A stretch of DNA of 64,000 nt, from NCBI GenBank assembly GCA_033026295.1, contig CM065182.1, positions 12,896,001-12,960,000 on the forward strand, written 5' to 3'. The position numbers and the translations under genes are program-made. Shown piece after piece: positions 48,179-61,789 of the stretch. This DNA is from Channa striata. Lineage: Eukaryota; Chordata; Actinopteri; Anabantiformes; Channidae. How positions within the stretch are numbered: the first letter of the stretch is position 1; each line of letters begins with the position of its first letter. The notes under the pieces are model-generated. The model saw nothing but the letters and a program-made list of their open reading frames with translations. It did no database searches and was not told where the DNA came from.

Positions 48179-50807
48179 CTTCTGGCAGAATTGTGCTTTT
48201 TAAAAGTAAATGTGAAGTAACGGGCTTTAATGTCCATGAAGCCCATACATACAGCATGAAACATGAGTATATGTATTTGCCATCTTTGTGTGTGGGTGCA
48301 TGTATATTGTGTGTACTTTGGATAAAATGAGGAGATTAAGAACGTCTCTCCAATTCTGTTGAAAATGTACTATTTGTAAATCTGCTCAGGCTTCCTTTAT
48401 AAAACGACTTCCTCACACATACTCGTGTTTAAATTACTGACAAATGGGTGAGTCTTTCGCAGTGAGACAAAATATGCTGTTTAACTGAGAGGTACAAATT
48501 TAGAAAGTGCATCTCTGCTTATGGAAATCATATTGCACAGTAGTGAACTGTACTTTGGTGAAAAACAAGTGGATGTGAGTAGGTGGAGGGCAGAGTGATA
48601 CAGCAGTAAAATCTAAAGGTCTTGAATCCTCTCAGACACTCTGCCAAGAAGAAACTATACTAATAAAATTCTAAAGAGTATGAAGAAAACAAGCTGCCCC
48701 TTGAGAATACATCCATATATTGAAGGTTGCCAGATTTTTGCCTTTCTTGTACCTCTGGATATACATACCTTTGCGACTGCATATACAAGGCCAATAGTTC
48801 CTTGGCTTCTGGATTAAATGTTTTCAGAGTATATCTGACCTCCCTTTTTACAGGTCATTGGATGCAGCCCACTATCCCATCAGGTGTTAGTCAGTCACAG
48901 AGCTGTTCCCTCACATCTACAAAAACCAATGCTAATCACAACTACATTTAGTATGACGATGATGTGGGTTAAGTAGAAAAATGGCTGGAATTTAGGTCAT
49001 AATAGTCAGTCCCTAAATTAATTCAAAATCAAGAGCCCTCAACAAAAGATTGATACAGTAGATGCATCATCCATTTACTTTGTTTACTAGTATACAGTAG
49101 ATGATTTACAGTGATACTTTCTTGACAACTGAAATAATGGCCATTTGTTCTTACAAGACAAGTATGCATAACAATAAAAACAGATGCTGTTAAACTAATT
49201 GAAGTAAGTACAAGATGAAAGTTTAATTTTTGTCTAACCCAAATCTTTAACTACCTCCATACAATGACTCCTGCTAACTTTGGTGATCCCTGACTCTTCT
49301 CCTAATGAGCAGGTGATCATTTTTCCATTTTTCCCCTATTAACTGGACTGGCTTTATATTTGGTGAAGCTATTTACAGTTTCTAGACAACATATTCTTGT
49401 GACTTTGACTAATGTTTTTTTAGCCTTTCCTCCAGGTATCAAGTTATTGTCTCATCAATTAATGAATAGCTGTCATGAAATGTGGTTTGGACATGTTTAT
49501 ATTTTGTGAGTTCTTAACTTTTCAAATAATTACATCATCACCTAAAAATAATAATTTGTGAAGTACTTTGATTCATGCCCAAAAACCTACAATACAGACC
49601 TACCTACAGCATTTGCGTTAATTTTGTGATACTTGATAATTAGCAAATGTTAACACATTAAACTACTGTATGATGGTAAGCATTACACATCAGCATGTTA
49701 GCTTTGTCAATATGAGCATGTTAGCATTTAGTTCTTTGCACCACCTGTCGTGCCTATGTACAGCTTCAGAGAGCTGCTTTCTTTAGTGGACAGAAGGCTG
49801 AAGTGCTGCTGTAGTATTTGCTGCACAAATGTGCATTTTAAATATACTATATATTTCATATTTAAATGGTTGTTGCCCAAATTATTTTTTACTGTATGTT
49901 TCTTAATTTATGTTTCTTTATTTTCAACACATCGTTTCCCATTGAGGATAATACAGTTAATATGAAAGTACATTTTGTAATGGAATTTGAAAACAAAATG
50001 CAGTAATTCACTATAATGACGGTGTGCAGCTATTTGATTGGTCACAAATAACAAGTATATTACACATTGTATAGAAATTTATTATCAGACTTACTAGTTG
50101 CTAACTATAGTTTTGCTGCATTACTGTCATACTGCAGTCGTAAGCAGAGAATAGGTGCGTAGTGAATTATGTTCACAGCAGCAGACTGTTCATAGATTGC
50201 ATGACAAGGTCCAGTTTGCACATGGACTCTAGAAAGATTTCAGGCACTCACTGATGAAAGCCAGATGTTTGAGTTATGCATAGGAAGTCAATTGTCAGCA
50301 GTTGCTACTGGGTATGACAATGATGCAGCCAGGCAAAGAAGCGCTGGTATTTACTGTATAATCAAATTCAAGAGAGGCCTCACACCCTTTATGGTTTGTA
50401 TATAACCAGAAAATGGGCACAGTTTGACAAAACAGTGTTCTAAGATCCTCACATAAGCACAAGTAGATAAATAAAAATAGAAACAGTATGTGAGTGAGTA
50501 CTGTAAGTACTGATGATTTCCCTGGTTACAGTTTGCATAGCAACTAATCCTCTTCCTGATATTGTAAAGAATAACTTACCAAGCCTCAACAGACTCAGTG
50601 TTGATCAGAATGATAGGTGAATAATTAGTTCAAGTTTTATGTCATACCCATGGATCATGTCTTTCTCTGTGACAAAACTACTGAAACTTATCTCCTCTTT
50701 CTAGTGTAGCCCTTTCCCCCTGTTCCTTCTCCCTGCTTTTTATCCTCCTCATCTTACACACAGTTAAACACACACTCCTGGCCTCTGTGTGTGTGTGTGT
50801 GTGTGTG

Positions 50808-50898
<91 letters not shown>

Positions 50899-52990
50899 AT
50901 CTTTTGTTTGGAGTCAGACGGCATTGAAGGCAGATCCTGTGGCCCTTCTGAGGAGAATGTTAATATGCCCGCTCTAGTCTCTCTGGGGACACACAGAATG
51001 GACTCTGGCTGCTAATGCACTGTTACTCTAACCCAGGCTCAGTATTCTCACACAGTTAGCAACAGCAGTGCTACTGCTGGAACTAAAATGTCTTTTACGA
51101 CGCTCACAATTTCGCTCGTCCCTGAAGTGTAGAGTTGTTCAAACTGCATAAAAATTACAGATACGAATCGATGAGACAGTAGCTCACAATGCTTTCTTCT
51201 GTCTCCATTCACACTAATAGAAAACCCATATTTACACGGATCAGCATTGTGAAGCATCGTCACCATGGGCACTGTGACCAGCTTGCAGCTATGGATCCTC
51301 ACATGAAGCAAGCTTTGATGCAGTGTGTGGTCTGCCACCTGTAGATCATAGCTAGGATTATTATTTTTTTCACATTTTCACCCCTTTTAACCACAACTTC
51401 GAAACTATCAGGTAGATTTAATGTTGCTGTTGTTTGATGTAAGCTCTATGATTTTGTGGACAATTACGTGCTTCTCCCGAGTGAACTTCTGGATTATGTC
51501 ACAAATTATTCAAAATGTGTTTGTTGAGTTTTTTTGTCAAGTTCACTGTTGCATTTGAGCAACTTAAACAATTTAGCAGAAACTACAAAAACATTTAACT
51601 TGTGCTTCAATGAAATAAATAAATTCAGCATCAGCATATAGTGTTCTAGTCCATTTAGTAGCTGATGTATCAAACCTCTCAGTATTTATTTATTCATTTA
51701 CATACTTAAGACTAATTTATTTTATCTTATTTTATCTTTTGTTTTTGGCAGGTAGCAGGTAGGTTTCTTTTACTATAAATAATATATATATATATTTTAC
51801 ACAGATACTTTTTTGGAGTACCCCATAAAAGCTGCTTATTGGAAATATACTGAATTTGTCATTTAACCTTCAACATGCATCACAAAGCAGCAAATATTTG
51901 CTAATCTCGCCCGTGTTACATTGACTCCCTCTTCTCTGTCTGTACAGCACAGACTTACATACGTACAGTACTTTTCTCAAGCAAATGAATGAAGAATGTG
52001 AGATAAAACAAACATGCAGCAGATTGTATGTCAATTAATGTATAGTTTGTACAATTAGCACTTTTGAATGATCTTAGTCATACTGGTCCGATTGAATTAT
52101 GGCAAATTGTGGTAACATTCCAGCAGGCCATCCCAAACATTTTTACTTAGAATTTTTTATGTATGATATTCAAAGATAGAAAGACTGATTCTACAGAAAT
52201 AGCGCCGATCTATGACGTTGAAATGAATACCGTAGACATGGAGACTTCAAATACGGACGAAAAAAGGCACAACCACACAAAAGGCACAAACACTTGCATT
52301 TTCAAATGGTCATGAAACATTAGACGAATGTAAACGACTGCATATTCTATTAACAGCTGTAGGTTTAAGATTCATTTGCCTATTCTCAAAATAACACAAA
52401 CTTTTCTGACCCTTAAAATTCTGTTGCAGCTACCATCCAATTATTAGCCTTATTAATTAAACTATTTTATTGTCAGTTGACTCATGGTTATGTTTCTGAT
52501 TATGGTGTCCTGATACGCACCCAGTCATGGTCGGATAACAGAGGATCGTATGCATTAATAAACTGTTTGAGTTTAAGAGTCATTGAAGTTTCCTGCACTA
52601 CACTGCACAGTGGAGGCTTTTCTTTCACTCATTCATTTTTGTTCCTTCTGTTCCTCAGCTGTAAGCAGGGAAAATACACTGCACTCTCCACAGCTGAAGT
52701 CTTTTCATAATGAATGGCAAGGTACGATAATGGCCTTCAGGTTGCCATAGAAATGAGACAGGGGCCCTGGCTGTGATTTTTTTTTTTATCCAAGCGTAAA
52801 TGACAGAGGCCTCTGAGGCAAACTCTTTCCCCCACCCTCACACCCAGCTTCGCACTTTGCTTCCTCCTTTCAGATCATTTCTTAATCAGCATTTCTTCTT
52901 TCGTCTAAGCTTGTACATATCTCATCTGATTTGTTGCATTACTATAAGAATCACGTAAAATGAAAGTGACTAAGCAGCTATAAATTGAAC
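48179..52990. other. gene-free DNA
   Basis: No gene recognised. AT-rich, with a small (AT)n at 51,782-51,796 and a large compound microsatellite at 50.8 kb. A GC-richer segment at 50,920-51,060 is the only non-repetitive island. Confidence 0.5.
50786..50897. repeat. compound (TG)n(CT)n(CA)n microsatellite
   Basis: About 11 TG units (50,786-50,808) pass into about 16 CT units with one TTT break (to 50,840), then about 28 CA units (50,841-50,897). TG and CA tracts on one strand are complementary, so the locus can fold into a hairpin with the CT tract as loop. Confidence 0.97.
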
Positions 52991-53014
52991 AAAAAAAACA
53001 GATATTTTCAATTT

Positions 53015-53520
53015 GATCTATTTGTTTATTTGACAGGGACACATACACAACAATCTTAAAAAGCTTCAGAATTAGATACAAAGTCAAATTTCATCCGCTG
53101 TCTCTATGCAGAAGCGCAAAAAGACCAAACACGATGAAAAGTATCAAAGTCACAAGTCAAACTATTTACAGTTCACGTCAACTGGCATCACAAAAAGCCC
53201 GTTACACCAACAGTTTTTGCATCCAGAACTCTGAGGTGGTCTCTGGATGGTCCATGCCCAATAAGATCAGAAACAGCTGAATGGTTTTTCTAAATTGGCC
53301 TGATGCTACAGAGTGATCCAGGACCTGAGTGTGAAGAAGGAGGTTTTTCCTCAGACGAGGCGTCCGCCCAACTCAGGTTTTCTTACTGCATTGAGCATCG
53401 CAGTGCAAAACCCCTGGTGCAATAGAAACGGAGATCTTCTGATCTCAGTTCCTCGTCAACGGCTCCTTCTCGAGCTAAACAAAGTATCGATCCACTGTTT
53501 CATTTTCACACACTCTGGAG
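53015..53520. repeat. possible dispersed repeat
   Basis: The words TTTGTTTATTTGACAGGGAC and ACATACACAACAATC (about 53,020-53,053) resemble a repeat edge I recall from many fish genomes. The following 450 bases are moderately GC-rich and contain a 70-codon frame of no known family. Repeat status needs copy-number evidence; boundaries are rough. Confidence 0.3.
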
Positions 53521-54119
53521 GTTAGCAGTGTTCTCTGGTGTGTGTACGTTGCGTTTGTGGTCAAAAAAGTGCTGGGTGAAAAGTGATGAACTGCTAATGC
53601 ATGTGCACCTTTCAGTATAAATAAGACTGCAGCAAAAATGGTGCATAATTAAAAAAACTCTACTTTTGATCATAAGTAATGAAGCAGGACTTTAATGATG
53701 TTAGAACACAAATAACATATAAATATCTGCAAATCAAATATGACTACAGGTATAAAATGACTATTATATTCCATGCAATATAATGTACAGTAAGGCTACA
53801 GCTATTTGAAAAGCAAAGTGAGACCCCAAACACATTATGCCTTGGAAATAACTGCTGTATGTTTTCAAATTCTGCGAAATGCATTAGTGGTGGAACTGCT
53901 AGTCGAATAATGGTTTACTGCTTGTTTTGGCTTTTCAACACATGCAATACAGAACTGAAAAAATAAAAGAAGCAGATTACAAAGTAAAAACACAGATTTC
54001 AGATACGGTCGCTTCAGATTCCATTACCTTTAGAGTCTTGTGTTGTTGGAGATCTATTTTGTAGTGAATAATGCCCAATGTCTTGCAGTCTCACCTTAGA
54101 GATTAATAACCCATTACAT

Positions 54120-55280
54120 TTTTGTACTTTTAAATTAAAACATATGTCTCATTTACAAAAGTATTCAGATCATTTGCTGTGACACTTCAAATGTGACCAA
54201 CTACGTCCTGTTTAATGAGATGTGCTTAGAACTGGACTGAAGTTCAACAGTGACTAATTTAATCGATTGGACATATTTATTTTAAGAAAGGCATGCACGT
54301 GTTTATACAGAGCTGCACCACCAAAACTTCATGTCAGGACATAAACCAAGCCACAATGAAGTATTTGTAGACCTCCAGACTGACATTTTGTGGTCAGGAA
54401 TAGATTGGAGCAACAGTATAAGAAAAAACAGATTGAAATTTTAAATGTGCCAATGAGCAATTTTGGAGCCATCAGGACTCTTCCTAGCATTGGATGTTTG
54501 GTCATGGCAGAACTGAGCAGGAAGAAGCTTGATCAGGGAGGCGACCAAAGCCTCAATAGTCCGGCCAACAGAGATTCAGAAACCTTCTGCAGAGATTAGA
54601 GAGCCTCCATCACTCTGGCTTTTGAAAGCCTAGAGCGCCTAGACAGAAGCCAGTTGATTAAAAGGTGTACGACTTATTGCTAAAATGGCCTTTAAAGAAC
54701 TCAGAGCATGAGGAAAAAGGTTCTCGTGTCGGCTCCGGTCTTTGGGCAAAACTCCAAGTTAAAACATTAGGTGCAGCCCATCACCTGCCTGAGACCATTG
54801 ACGCATGGTGGTGGTGGCATATGCTACAGCATAAGGAGGTTTCTCAGTGGCAGAGAGGGAAGGATGAATGCACTCAAATACAGAAAAGACCTTGAAGAAA
54901 ACTTGCTCCACAGTGCATAAAACGCTTGAGTGGTGAAGCTGTTTCAGCCTGATGGCGACCTGTAGGCAAGGCAATGCTGGAGTGGCTGAAGGACAAGTCT
55001 CCGATTGTCCTTGAGTGGCCCAGCCAAAGCCCAGACTGCAGCCCCCCAGCACATCTGTGAAGAGACCTGGAAATGACAGTTCATACATACTTTCCATCCA
55101 CTGTGATGGAGCTTGAGAGGATCCGTCAGGGAGAATTTGCTAAACGGCCTAAATCCAGGTGTGAAAAGCTTGTAAAGACCTTCTGAGGAGATTGTGATTT
55201 GTAACTTTTGCCAAAGAAATGTCTGCACAAAACTATACATTTTTGCAAATGAGAAAAAGAAATTTCACTTCTTTTCTTTT
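54120..55280 (+). mobile_element. decayed Tc1-like DNA transposon
   Basis: The interval follows the teleost Tc1 element nearly end to end. The 5' leader has AAAGTATTCAGATCATTTGC (54,159) and ATCGATTGGACATATTTATT (54,263). The helix-turn-helix part has 'RTLP' and 'GRPAKLS'-like remnants (54,475-54,560). The transposase catalytic part has 'KAHHLPETI..WWWWHML' (54,775-54,832) and a LEWPSQSPD...RDL block (about 55,010-55,070). The last block normally carries the second catalytic Asp region. The frame is broken many times and the first DDE Asp region (near 54,727) is altered, so it cannot encode an active transposase. Clear terminal inverted repeats are not visible. It is a non-functional fossil, with 112-codon antisense frames as by-products. 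Confidence 0.85.
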
Positions 55281-56104
55281 CTTCACTTCACAAATTAATT
55301 AAAACTGAACAGAAAAACAGGTATTTTCACAGGACATTTAAACCCAAAACATAATTGCAAACGGCTAATATTATGTGTATATCTGCCATCCCTCATACTA
55401 ATTAATTAGCTTACTTTGGGGTTTGTTGGGTTTTGGATTCAAATTTTGGATTTTTATATTTGCTGTATTTGCTCTTGGGTTTTGTCCAGAGCTGCAATCA
55501 AAAGTTAACTAATCAGTTAATTAGTCAAAAGTCAATTAATGAAAAAAATATAACATTTAAACACATATTGCAAACCCATTCTTGATCCATCAAAAATATG
55601 AGAATTACTGCCATGCAGTACACAGTATGAACTGAATGTCTTTAAGTTTTAGATTTAATCAGGCAAAAAATAGTTGAAGGTCTCATTTTTTTCAGTTTTA
55701 CTTTTTGGAAAAAACATATTTTCTTTAATTTAAAAAATCATATATATTAAAAAACATAATTGAAAGAGACATATATAAGTATTTTTCTTTACTGCAGATT
55801 TTTAATTATGTTCCATAATCATTTTTAACACCCTTCACACCAGCAAAATGAGGAATTTTTTTTTTACATTTTTGTGATGTTTCTTCACTAAAAAACAGAC
55901 ATTAAATGAATAATCAGGAGTTCTTTGATTCAATCCCACTTGTGAGAAAAGTGGGTTTCTGCTCTTGCTAAGATGCCAGTGACATGTTTTTATTGTTCAC
56001 GTTGAGGTGACCACACATTTTCTGTGATCACACCACAGCAGCAGCTTCAATAACCCGTCACTCAGATCACTCTCCTCATTGTCAGCTCACCTGTCATGTA
56101 ACAT

Positions 56105-56760
56105 GAATGGTGCAGTTTCTGCTTATGTATAAATGATCTACCTGAAAGTATTAAGGTGGCTTATTGCAAAATGTATGCAGATATGATCGTTTATGTGATG
56201 GGAGAAACTCCTCATCACTCTGCAGAGCTCTTAGCTACTGCAGGAGGCTGGCTGGTGTTTCCCAGTGGCTGCAGAATAACTGTTTAAATCATAAAAAACT
56301 GCATCAATGTGTTTTTTATTTTAGAAATGGTAGATAAAGTAAAAACCACATTAACTAAAATGAAATTTAGGAAGTTAATGAATTCAAATATCTAGGTTTT
56401 GTCTTGTAAAAAAAAAATAAAAAGACTATTAACACAAAATTAACCATGTACGTGTATTAAAAAGCTTTAATGTACAGGTATGCCATTATTTTACCGCATA
56501 TGCCTTATTGTGTGATAGTCTGGGCCAGGTCTCTCAAGCAGGTAATACGCCTGTAACAAACCTTCAAGATGTCGGCTCAGAAACAAAAAGTGCATAAATG
56601 GTTTTGATGTATTCTGTCAGTTAAATCAAAAATTAAAAAGTAAAGATGTGACTACAGAACTGCTTTGACTCAGCCCTGTTTTTCAATAAAAGGCTCCCAA
56701 TTATGGAACACAAAACCTTCATTTTAAAAAATCACAATCAGAACTCACAGATTTCACAGA
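56105..56760 (+). mobile_element. non-LTR retrotransposon reverse-transcriptase fragment
   Basis: From 56,129 the frame reads INDLPESIKVAYCKMYAD, where MYAD at 56,171-56,182 is the remnant of the polymerase motif YADD; one residue is lost and the second Asp is replaced. After a frameshift it continues VSQWLQNNCLNHKKLHQCVF (about 56,258-56,318), the palm-thumb part usual in fish LINEs. Around 56,500-56,600 a C-terminal 'LLCDSLGQVSQAG..PVTNLQ' remnant corresponds to the usual 'YCxxVWGQAS' region. The piece is 5'-truncated and broken by stops. The clade (Rex1/CR1 or L2 type) cannot be settled by eye. Confidence 0.7.
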
Positions 56761-59700
56761 GATGGAGAAACTGAACAGCTTTGGTTCACGTTCAGATTCT
56801 TTTACTGTTCACACTTTGTGTATATATATGTTTGCATGGATTGGACATGGTTATATGCAAGATACACACACAAAATACCAATATATACATGTTTATTCTC
56901 GTTTCTTTTCTGCTTTATGCTTGTGTTACTTGTTTTATCTAAAATCCCCTAATAGGTGGCATTAGTCGATTAGTTGTATCCATGTTTAGCTGTATTGACC
57001 CTTAAAAAATATTAGAAAATAACTGAATAAGAACAAACAATTTTCTGTGAAATATCTTGAACCAAAGAGGTATGTAGTTTTTGTATTATATATTATAGTA
57101 TTATTATATTTACCTAAACCACACAGTGAAAGCTTCTGTTTAAATAGGCTAAATTTCAAGATAATGTAGATGTGAGATGGTAATTACAGGAAACAAAAAT
57201 TAAAATTCAAAATTTCACTATAGCCCAGTTGTTTATGATCTTTGATCATCTTTTCTAACAAATCTGGACCATTTTTAATTATAATTTGTACTACCTAAAA
57301 TATTCCTGTAAACAAAAGACCAAAAGCAAAGTATTTGGTAAAGAAATTGTGTGTTCCAACTTTTTTGTTGAAGGGGAAAACCATTTTGTTCATGTTCGTA
57401 TATGGTTTAAGTTTTTCTTCAGAACTGGCAAGATATAAATTAGATTATTTGCTTATTCAGTAGCAGTATAAAAATCAGTGATGGTAATTTGAAATAAGCA
57501 AACAAACTTTAGTTAGAATGGCCAATTAATTTAGTTACAGAGATGCGTCCTTCAGTGTCCTTCAGTGTTGTGTCGCTCCATATGGAAATATCTCACAAAT
57601 AAATATTCTTAAGTGACAAAATTTTAGCTTCATACGTGTTTTTTCCTGACCAGTTAATTATAATTTTTGTCTTTTAGTATTTATGAAACTATTTCTTGAC
57701 TAACTCTGAATGTGAGATATTCAAAATAAATACAAACCAAAAATACTCAAAAAGAAATAAGTCTTTCAATTTAGGGTTTTTGTAACCTTGGGTTTTTATA
57801 ACCTTGCTGTTCTGTGTGTGAAAATATGCTTCCTATAAACAACAACAAAGTTTGAAATATGGACAGTATGTGTGAGATCAAGTACTTAGTTTACCCCCTT
57901 GATAATTTCCCCCCTTGTAAACTCTCATGAGAGACTTTTTAATCACGTCACTGTGGGTCAAAGTCAGCAAATTCAGTTAAATGAAGAGTTAAATACCACA
58001 GAATAAAATATGTAATTTAAACTCAGTGCAATCAAGCAGTCCTCAGTTATTAAAACAAAAAAGAAAATGACAGAACAGAAAACGCGCTGCATATACTGTA
58101 CACATGTGAGTATCCAATTTGCTCGTTTCTATAGGTCAGTGATCACTTTGCGATTGTGTTATGATTATTATTTATTGATGTACTCGTCATCCAGTTTTCA
58201 GATGAGCATGGGCTTTAAAAAGTGATATAATTCTAAATGTGTGTCAGTGTTGTAAAGACCTGCAGCTGCTTCACTTTAGGGGACTTCAAGCGTCCATTGT
58301 GATGCTGTATCTGAAGGACTGGATGACACTTCATGTGTTCAGACGATATTTCTTTGCATTCACTGAGATTAACGGTGCCACAAACTCTGATTTGGATTCC
58401 GATGTTGTTTATTCAAATCACACAATCTATATGAGTTTTTTATTTTTTACTGTAAGCAGTAAATAAGTTGTGATGATATGAATAAGTAAGTTAGTGTTTA
58501 TGTTAGAACAGGGGACAAATTGAGACTTTTCAATCAACAAATACATGAAGAGCCACTGTACAATATGAAGACATCAAAACAGTCCCCACTTAAACCTGTT
58601 CTTGCTGGTTCATGTTCACCTGTTGTCTCGTATTAAATCAGTAAAACAGTCTGTAAAACATATATTCAGCACAGTTCGCTTGTCCTTACTAAGCAAAGAC
58701 AGATTATCTGTCTAAGGTGACGAGTTCATCCAGGTATTTAAATGTCTGTTTGAAGTAAGAAAATACTTTGCACTTACATAAAGTGTATGGAAAGACATTA
58801 AAATTGAAGGACAGTCAAATTCAAAGAACTTAGTTTGTGCAATTTATTAAATGTCAGTTTCAAATAGTTTAGCTCGACTCAGCACACGTAAGCTCGGCAA
58901 ATCAGGTGCAGAATTTCTATTCACATTTAACTTGCATGAATGAAATCCCCCATCTGTCACTGTCCACATGCCTGTACTGTAGATCTGTTTCTAGCTAACA
59001 TTAGTCAGTGTCCATCTTTCTGTCATGGACCTGTTTTTCACAGGTCTCTGTGGTCAATGCAACCAAAGGCCCTTTTGGCCAAAGTCCACGTGGCACAAAA
59101 AGGCCGCAGCATTCCTGATGTCTGTGGCTAATCTGTGGTGTCAGCTTGTGTTAACGCCGCACCGCCAAATTTGAGAGCACACAGGGACGGGGAATATTAA
59201 GAACTCCCATCAGCAGCAGTTCTTGAGTGGAGGGTGGGTCGGATGAGAGCAAGGGTCACGTAAGGTTGAGCAGTGGTTGTGCGTTAGAGCCGCTCGTACT
59301 GTAACGGTCTGATCCACTGGACAGGAGGTGGGGCTGGAGCGGGATGGAGGGAATGCACTTCAAAGGGAGAGCGCTTTTCCTTGTCTGTCTTCATTGAAAC
59401 CGGGCTAAATGAGCTTTGTGGGAGCTTTTGTTCCTGCTGTTAGACAATTCAGAGACTGGACGGAAGATGCCGAAAAGAACAGGAGGTCATATGGGTAGTT
59501 AATTATCTGCTTCTCAACCTGCCAGACACTTTCTGCATGCCACCCCAATTGACCTATAATAACTATGAGATATTGTTCTGCTGGAGTCTAGCAAGTGCAA
59601 GGTCAGACTGTTCCTACAATTGCCACATGTCAAATTTCACACAGCCATGAGACAGAGACTTTCTACTTGAGTGCAGGCATTTCTCTTCAGATGTCCAGCC

Positions 59701-60410
59701 CTGCAGCATCCGAGTCCAAACCGAATACACAATCATCCGAGAGTGAGACAGCTGGCCAGTTTACACAGCATCTCACTAAGTGGACCATAACATGGAACAC
59801 GACTGGTGCTGAGAGAACAAGGTGGCTGAAAACATCCTTTTTGGTTTAACACAGCAGACTGCGGCCTATACCTGAGCTCACTCCGAACAGTGTGATGGCC
59901 AAAGAATTGTGCCGATTTCTAGTTGTCTGAGGCTGCTGTGCAGACATGTAACATGTGGTCTGTTCTCCTCAACTCCCAGAGCGCGAGGATAGGAATGCAT
60001 TCAGGGTCAAGGGTCGGACAACCATGTGGACGTACGCTGCTGTAGCCTGGCAACAGGTGCTGTGCAAAAGCCACGGCCAAATCATTAAGATTGCAGTAAA
60101 TCTTACTAAGTTTCCCTCTATTTTATCACTCGCATATTTCTGCCGTTCCTCTCTTGTTATTGTAATGTCTTTTTTCAAAAGCACACTGCATCGCAAAAAA
60201 TCCGGCCCTTTTTATGATACAGTAGCTTTTGTTACAGTAAAACAGTTGGATGTTAAAAAAGCTGAGCTGCAAGTGGAACATCTGCACAGAAAGAGGAGCT
60301 CGTAGCTGAGCGCTTGCTAGTGTCTCTGGGTAATAATAGCTCCGTGCCAAGGTATTCCTTCTTCCTCCTGAGAGAGGCCCTGCCATTCAGCACTGTGAGG
60401 TCAACAAGTA
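56761..60410. other. gene-free DNA
   Basis: No gene recognised. 56,761-59,140 is AT-rich. 59,150-59,600 is a GC-richer, non-repetitive block (with a 7-bp inverted repeat AAGAACT/AGTTCTT at 59,199-59,224) that could be regulatory. The 116-codon frame at 59,955-60,305 has no domain I know and an overlapping antisense frame. Confidence 0.45.
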
Positions 60411-60414
60411 CAGA

Positions 60415-60850
60415 CCATTACCCACAATGCCCCTCAACAGAAAAAAAACTTAAATATGCAGGCCTGTTCCTTTAAGATGGTAAGACAGGAGCTGCCTGAA
60501 AGCACTCAGAGACAGAGCTGCAGCCAAGATGGAGAGAGGAGGGAGAGGGAGAAAATAGGAGGACAAAAAACAGAGCTCTTCTAGTCATGTGGAAGGATAA
60601 ACTTGTGTTTCCCTGCTTCTGCTCTAAAGCTGTTAAGTTGCAATTATTCATATTGTAAAATTATGGGTGTCAGTTTGCTGATTGCACCGCTCAGAGAAAA
60701 GGAGTCTTGTTGCTAGGAGAGGAGAGATTCAGCCTTCTCTTATTGGCCACTAAGATGCGTAAAATGGCCCAATGAGAGCCCCTCCCTCCTAACAGCAGTG
60801 CAATAGTAGAGCTACCCCCACATGCAGGTCTGATTAATATGTCAGACATG
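60415..60850 (+). promoter_or_regulatory. promoter-like block
   Basis: Several promoter-type words cluster here: ZNF143-like TACCCACAATGCCCC (60,419-60,433), YY1-like GCCAAGATGGAG (60,523-60,534), an RFX-like half site GTTGCTAGGAGA (60,709-60,720), an inverted CCAAT (TTATTGG, about 60,740) and a direct CCAAT (about 60,769). The stretch 60,508-60,528 repeats 21 bases of the candidate promoter near 37.0 kb exactly. No TATA box or convincing exon/donor follows. Direction and target gene are unknown. Confidence 0.35.
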
Positions 60851-60929
60851 TTTTATGGGTTAACGTGAATCAGGCTACATGTAATGAAAAGACTTCAGCA
60901 TGAATTTAGTCTGCGCAAATGGAATGTAC

Positions 60930-60953
60930 GTGTGTGTGTGTGTGTGTGTGTGT
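60930..60953. repeat. (GT)12 microsatellite
   Basis: Twelve GT units flanked on both sides by TGTACG. Confidence 0.95.
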
Positions 60954-61789
60954 CTGTACGTGCCACACTGACATATGACACATAGCACAGTGTACAGTAA
61001 AGTCAAACAATGCTCCCAATTCTAAAAAATACTCTTGTGGGCAGCACAGTCACTGTACTAATAAACTAACTGAAAACAGAACAGCGTAGAGTGGAAATAG
61101 GAAATAGGATTCCTCACATGTGCATGATTATCTTGAAAATGCAGAGAACAAAAGAGAATCAGAGGTGAAAAACTTGACTCTGACTGAGCCCTGTGTGTTA
61201 CTCGAAAAACAGAACTGCACAGCACCAGTTTGATCAGTTTTCGTCTACGTGAATTGTAAGCAGCACGTGTTTGCCTCAAATCCGAGATGGAAAGAGAGCA
61301 AAAAAAAGGCAGAGGCTATTTCATTTGAAAGGCAAATTAGTCATCTGTACAGTCAAAATCCACCTTGGATTTGTTTATAATTAAAATGATGATGCATGGT
61401 GGCCAATAGAATATTTCTAATACACAAGTTTAGGGAAATACTTTTATTCACCTGCCTGTGCTCTATATGAAAAGTTTATTGTTTGTGTCTCATGTCATCC
61501 AGTTTGCTACTGTGAGCAGGAGCTGCTTTCATTTGCAATATTACAATCAGTTGGACAATGGGACATTTTTTTCCACATTTAATGAGACATTGTTTCTATA
61601 ACATGTCAAAATGTATTTCAGGAAAATACTCTATTGCAAAGTGTTTATCTTAAGGTTTTATCCCGTGCAATCTTTATCCCATAAGATGACATTTCGCCAA
61701 ACTGAGTCTTCTTCACAGCTTCAATATTAAAATAAGTGACATGACACTTAAAGCTTCTGTGGCGCCCAGATGTGCAAGTCAGTGCCATT

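Noticed and set aside
50789..51015. Frames encoding Cys-Val, Ser-Leu and Thr-His runs
   Set aside because: Direct translation of the TG/CT/CA microsatellite.
54759..55097. 112-codon minus-strand frame
   Set aside because: Antisense of the decayed Tc1-like transposase, so a by-product of that element.
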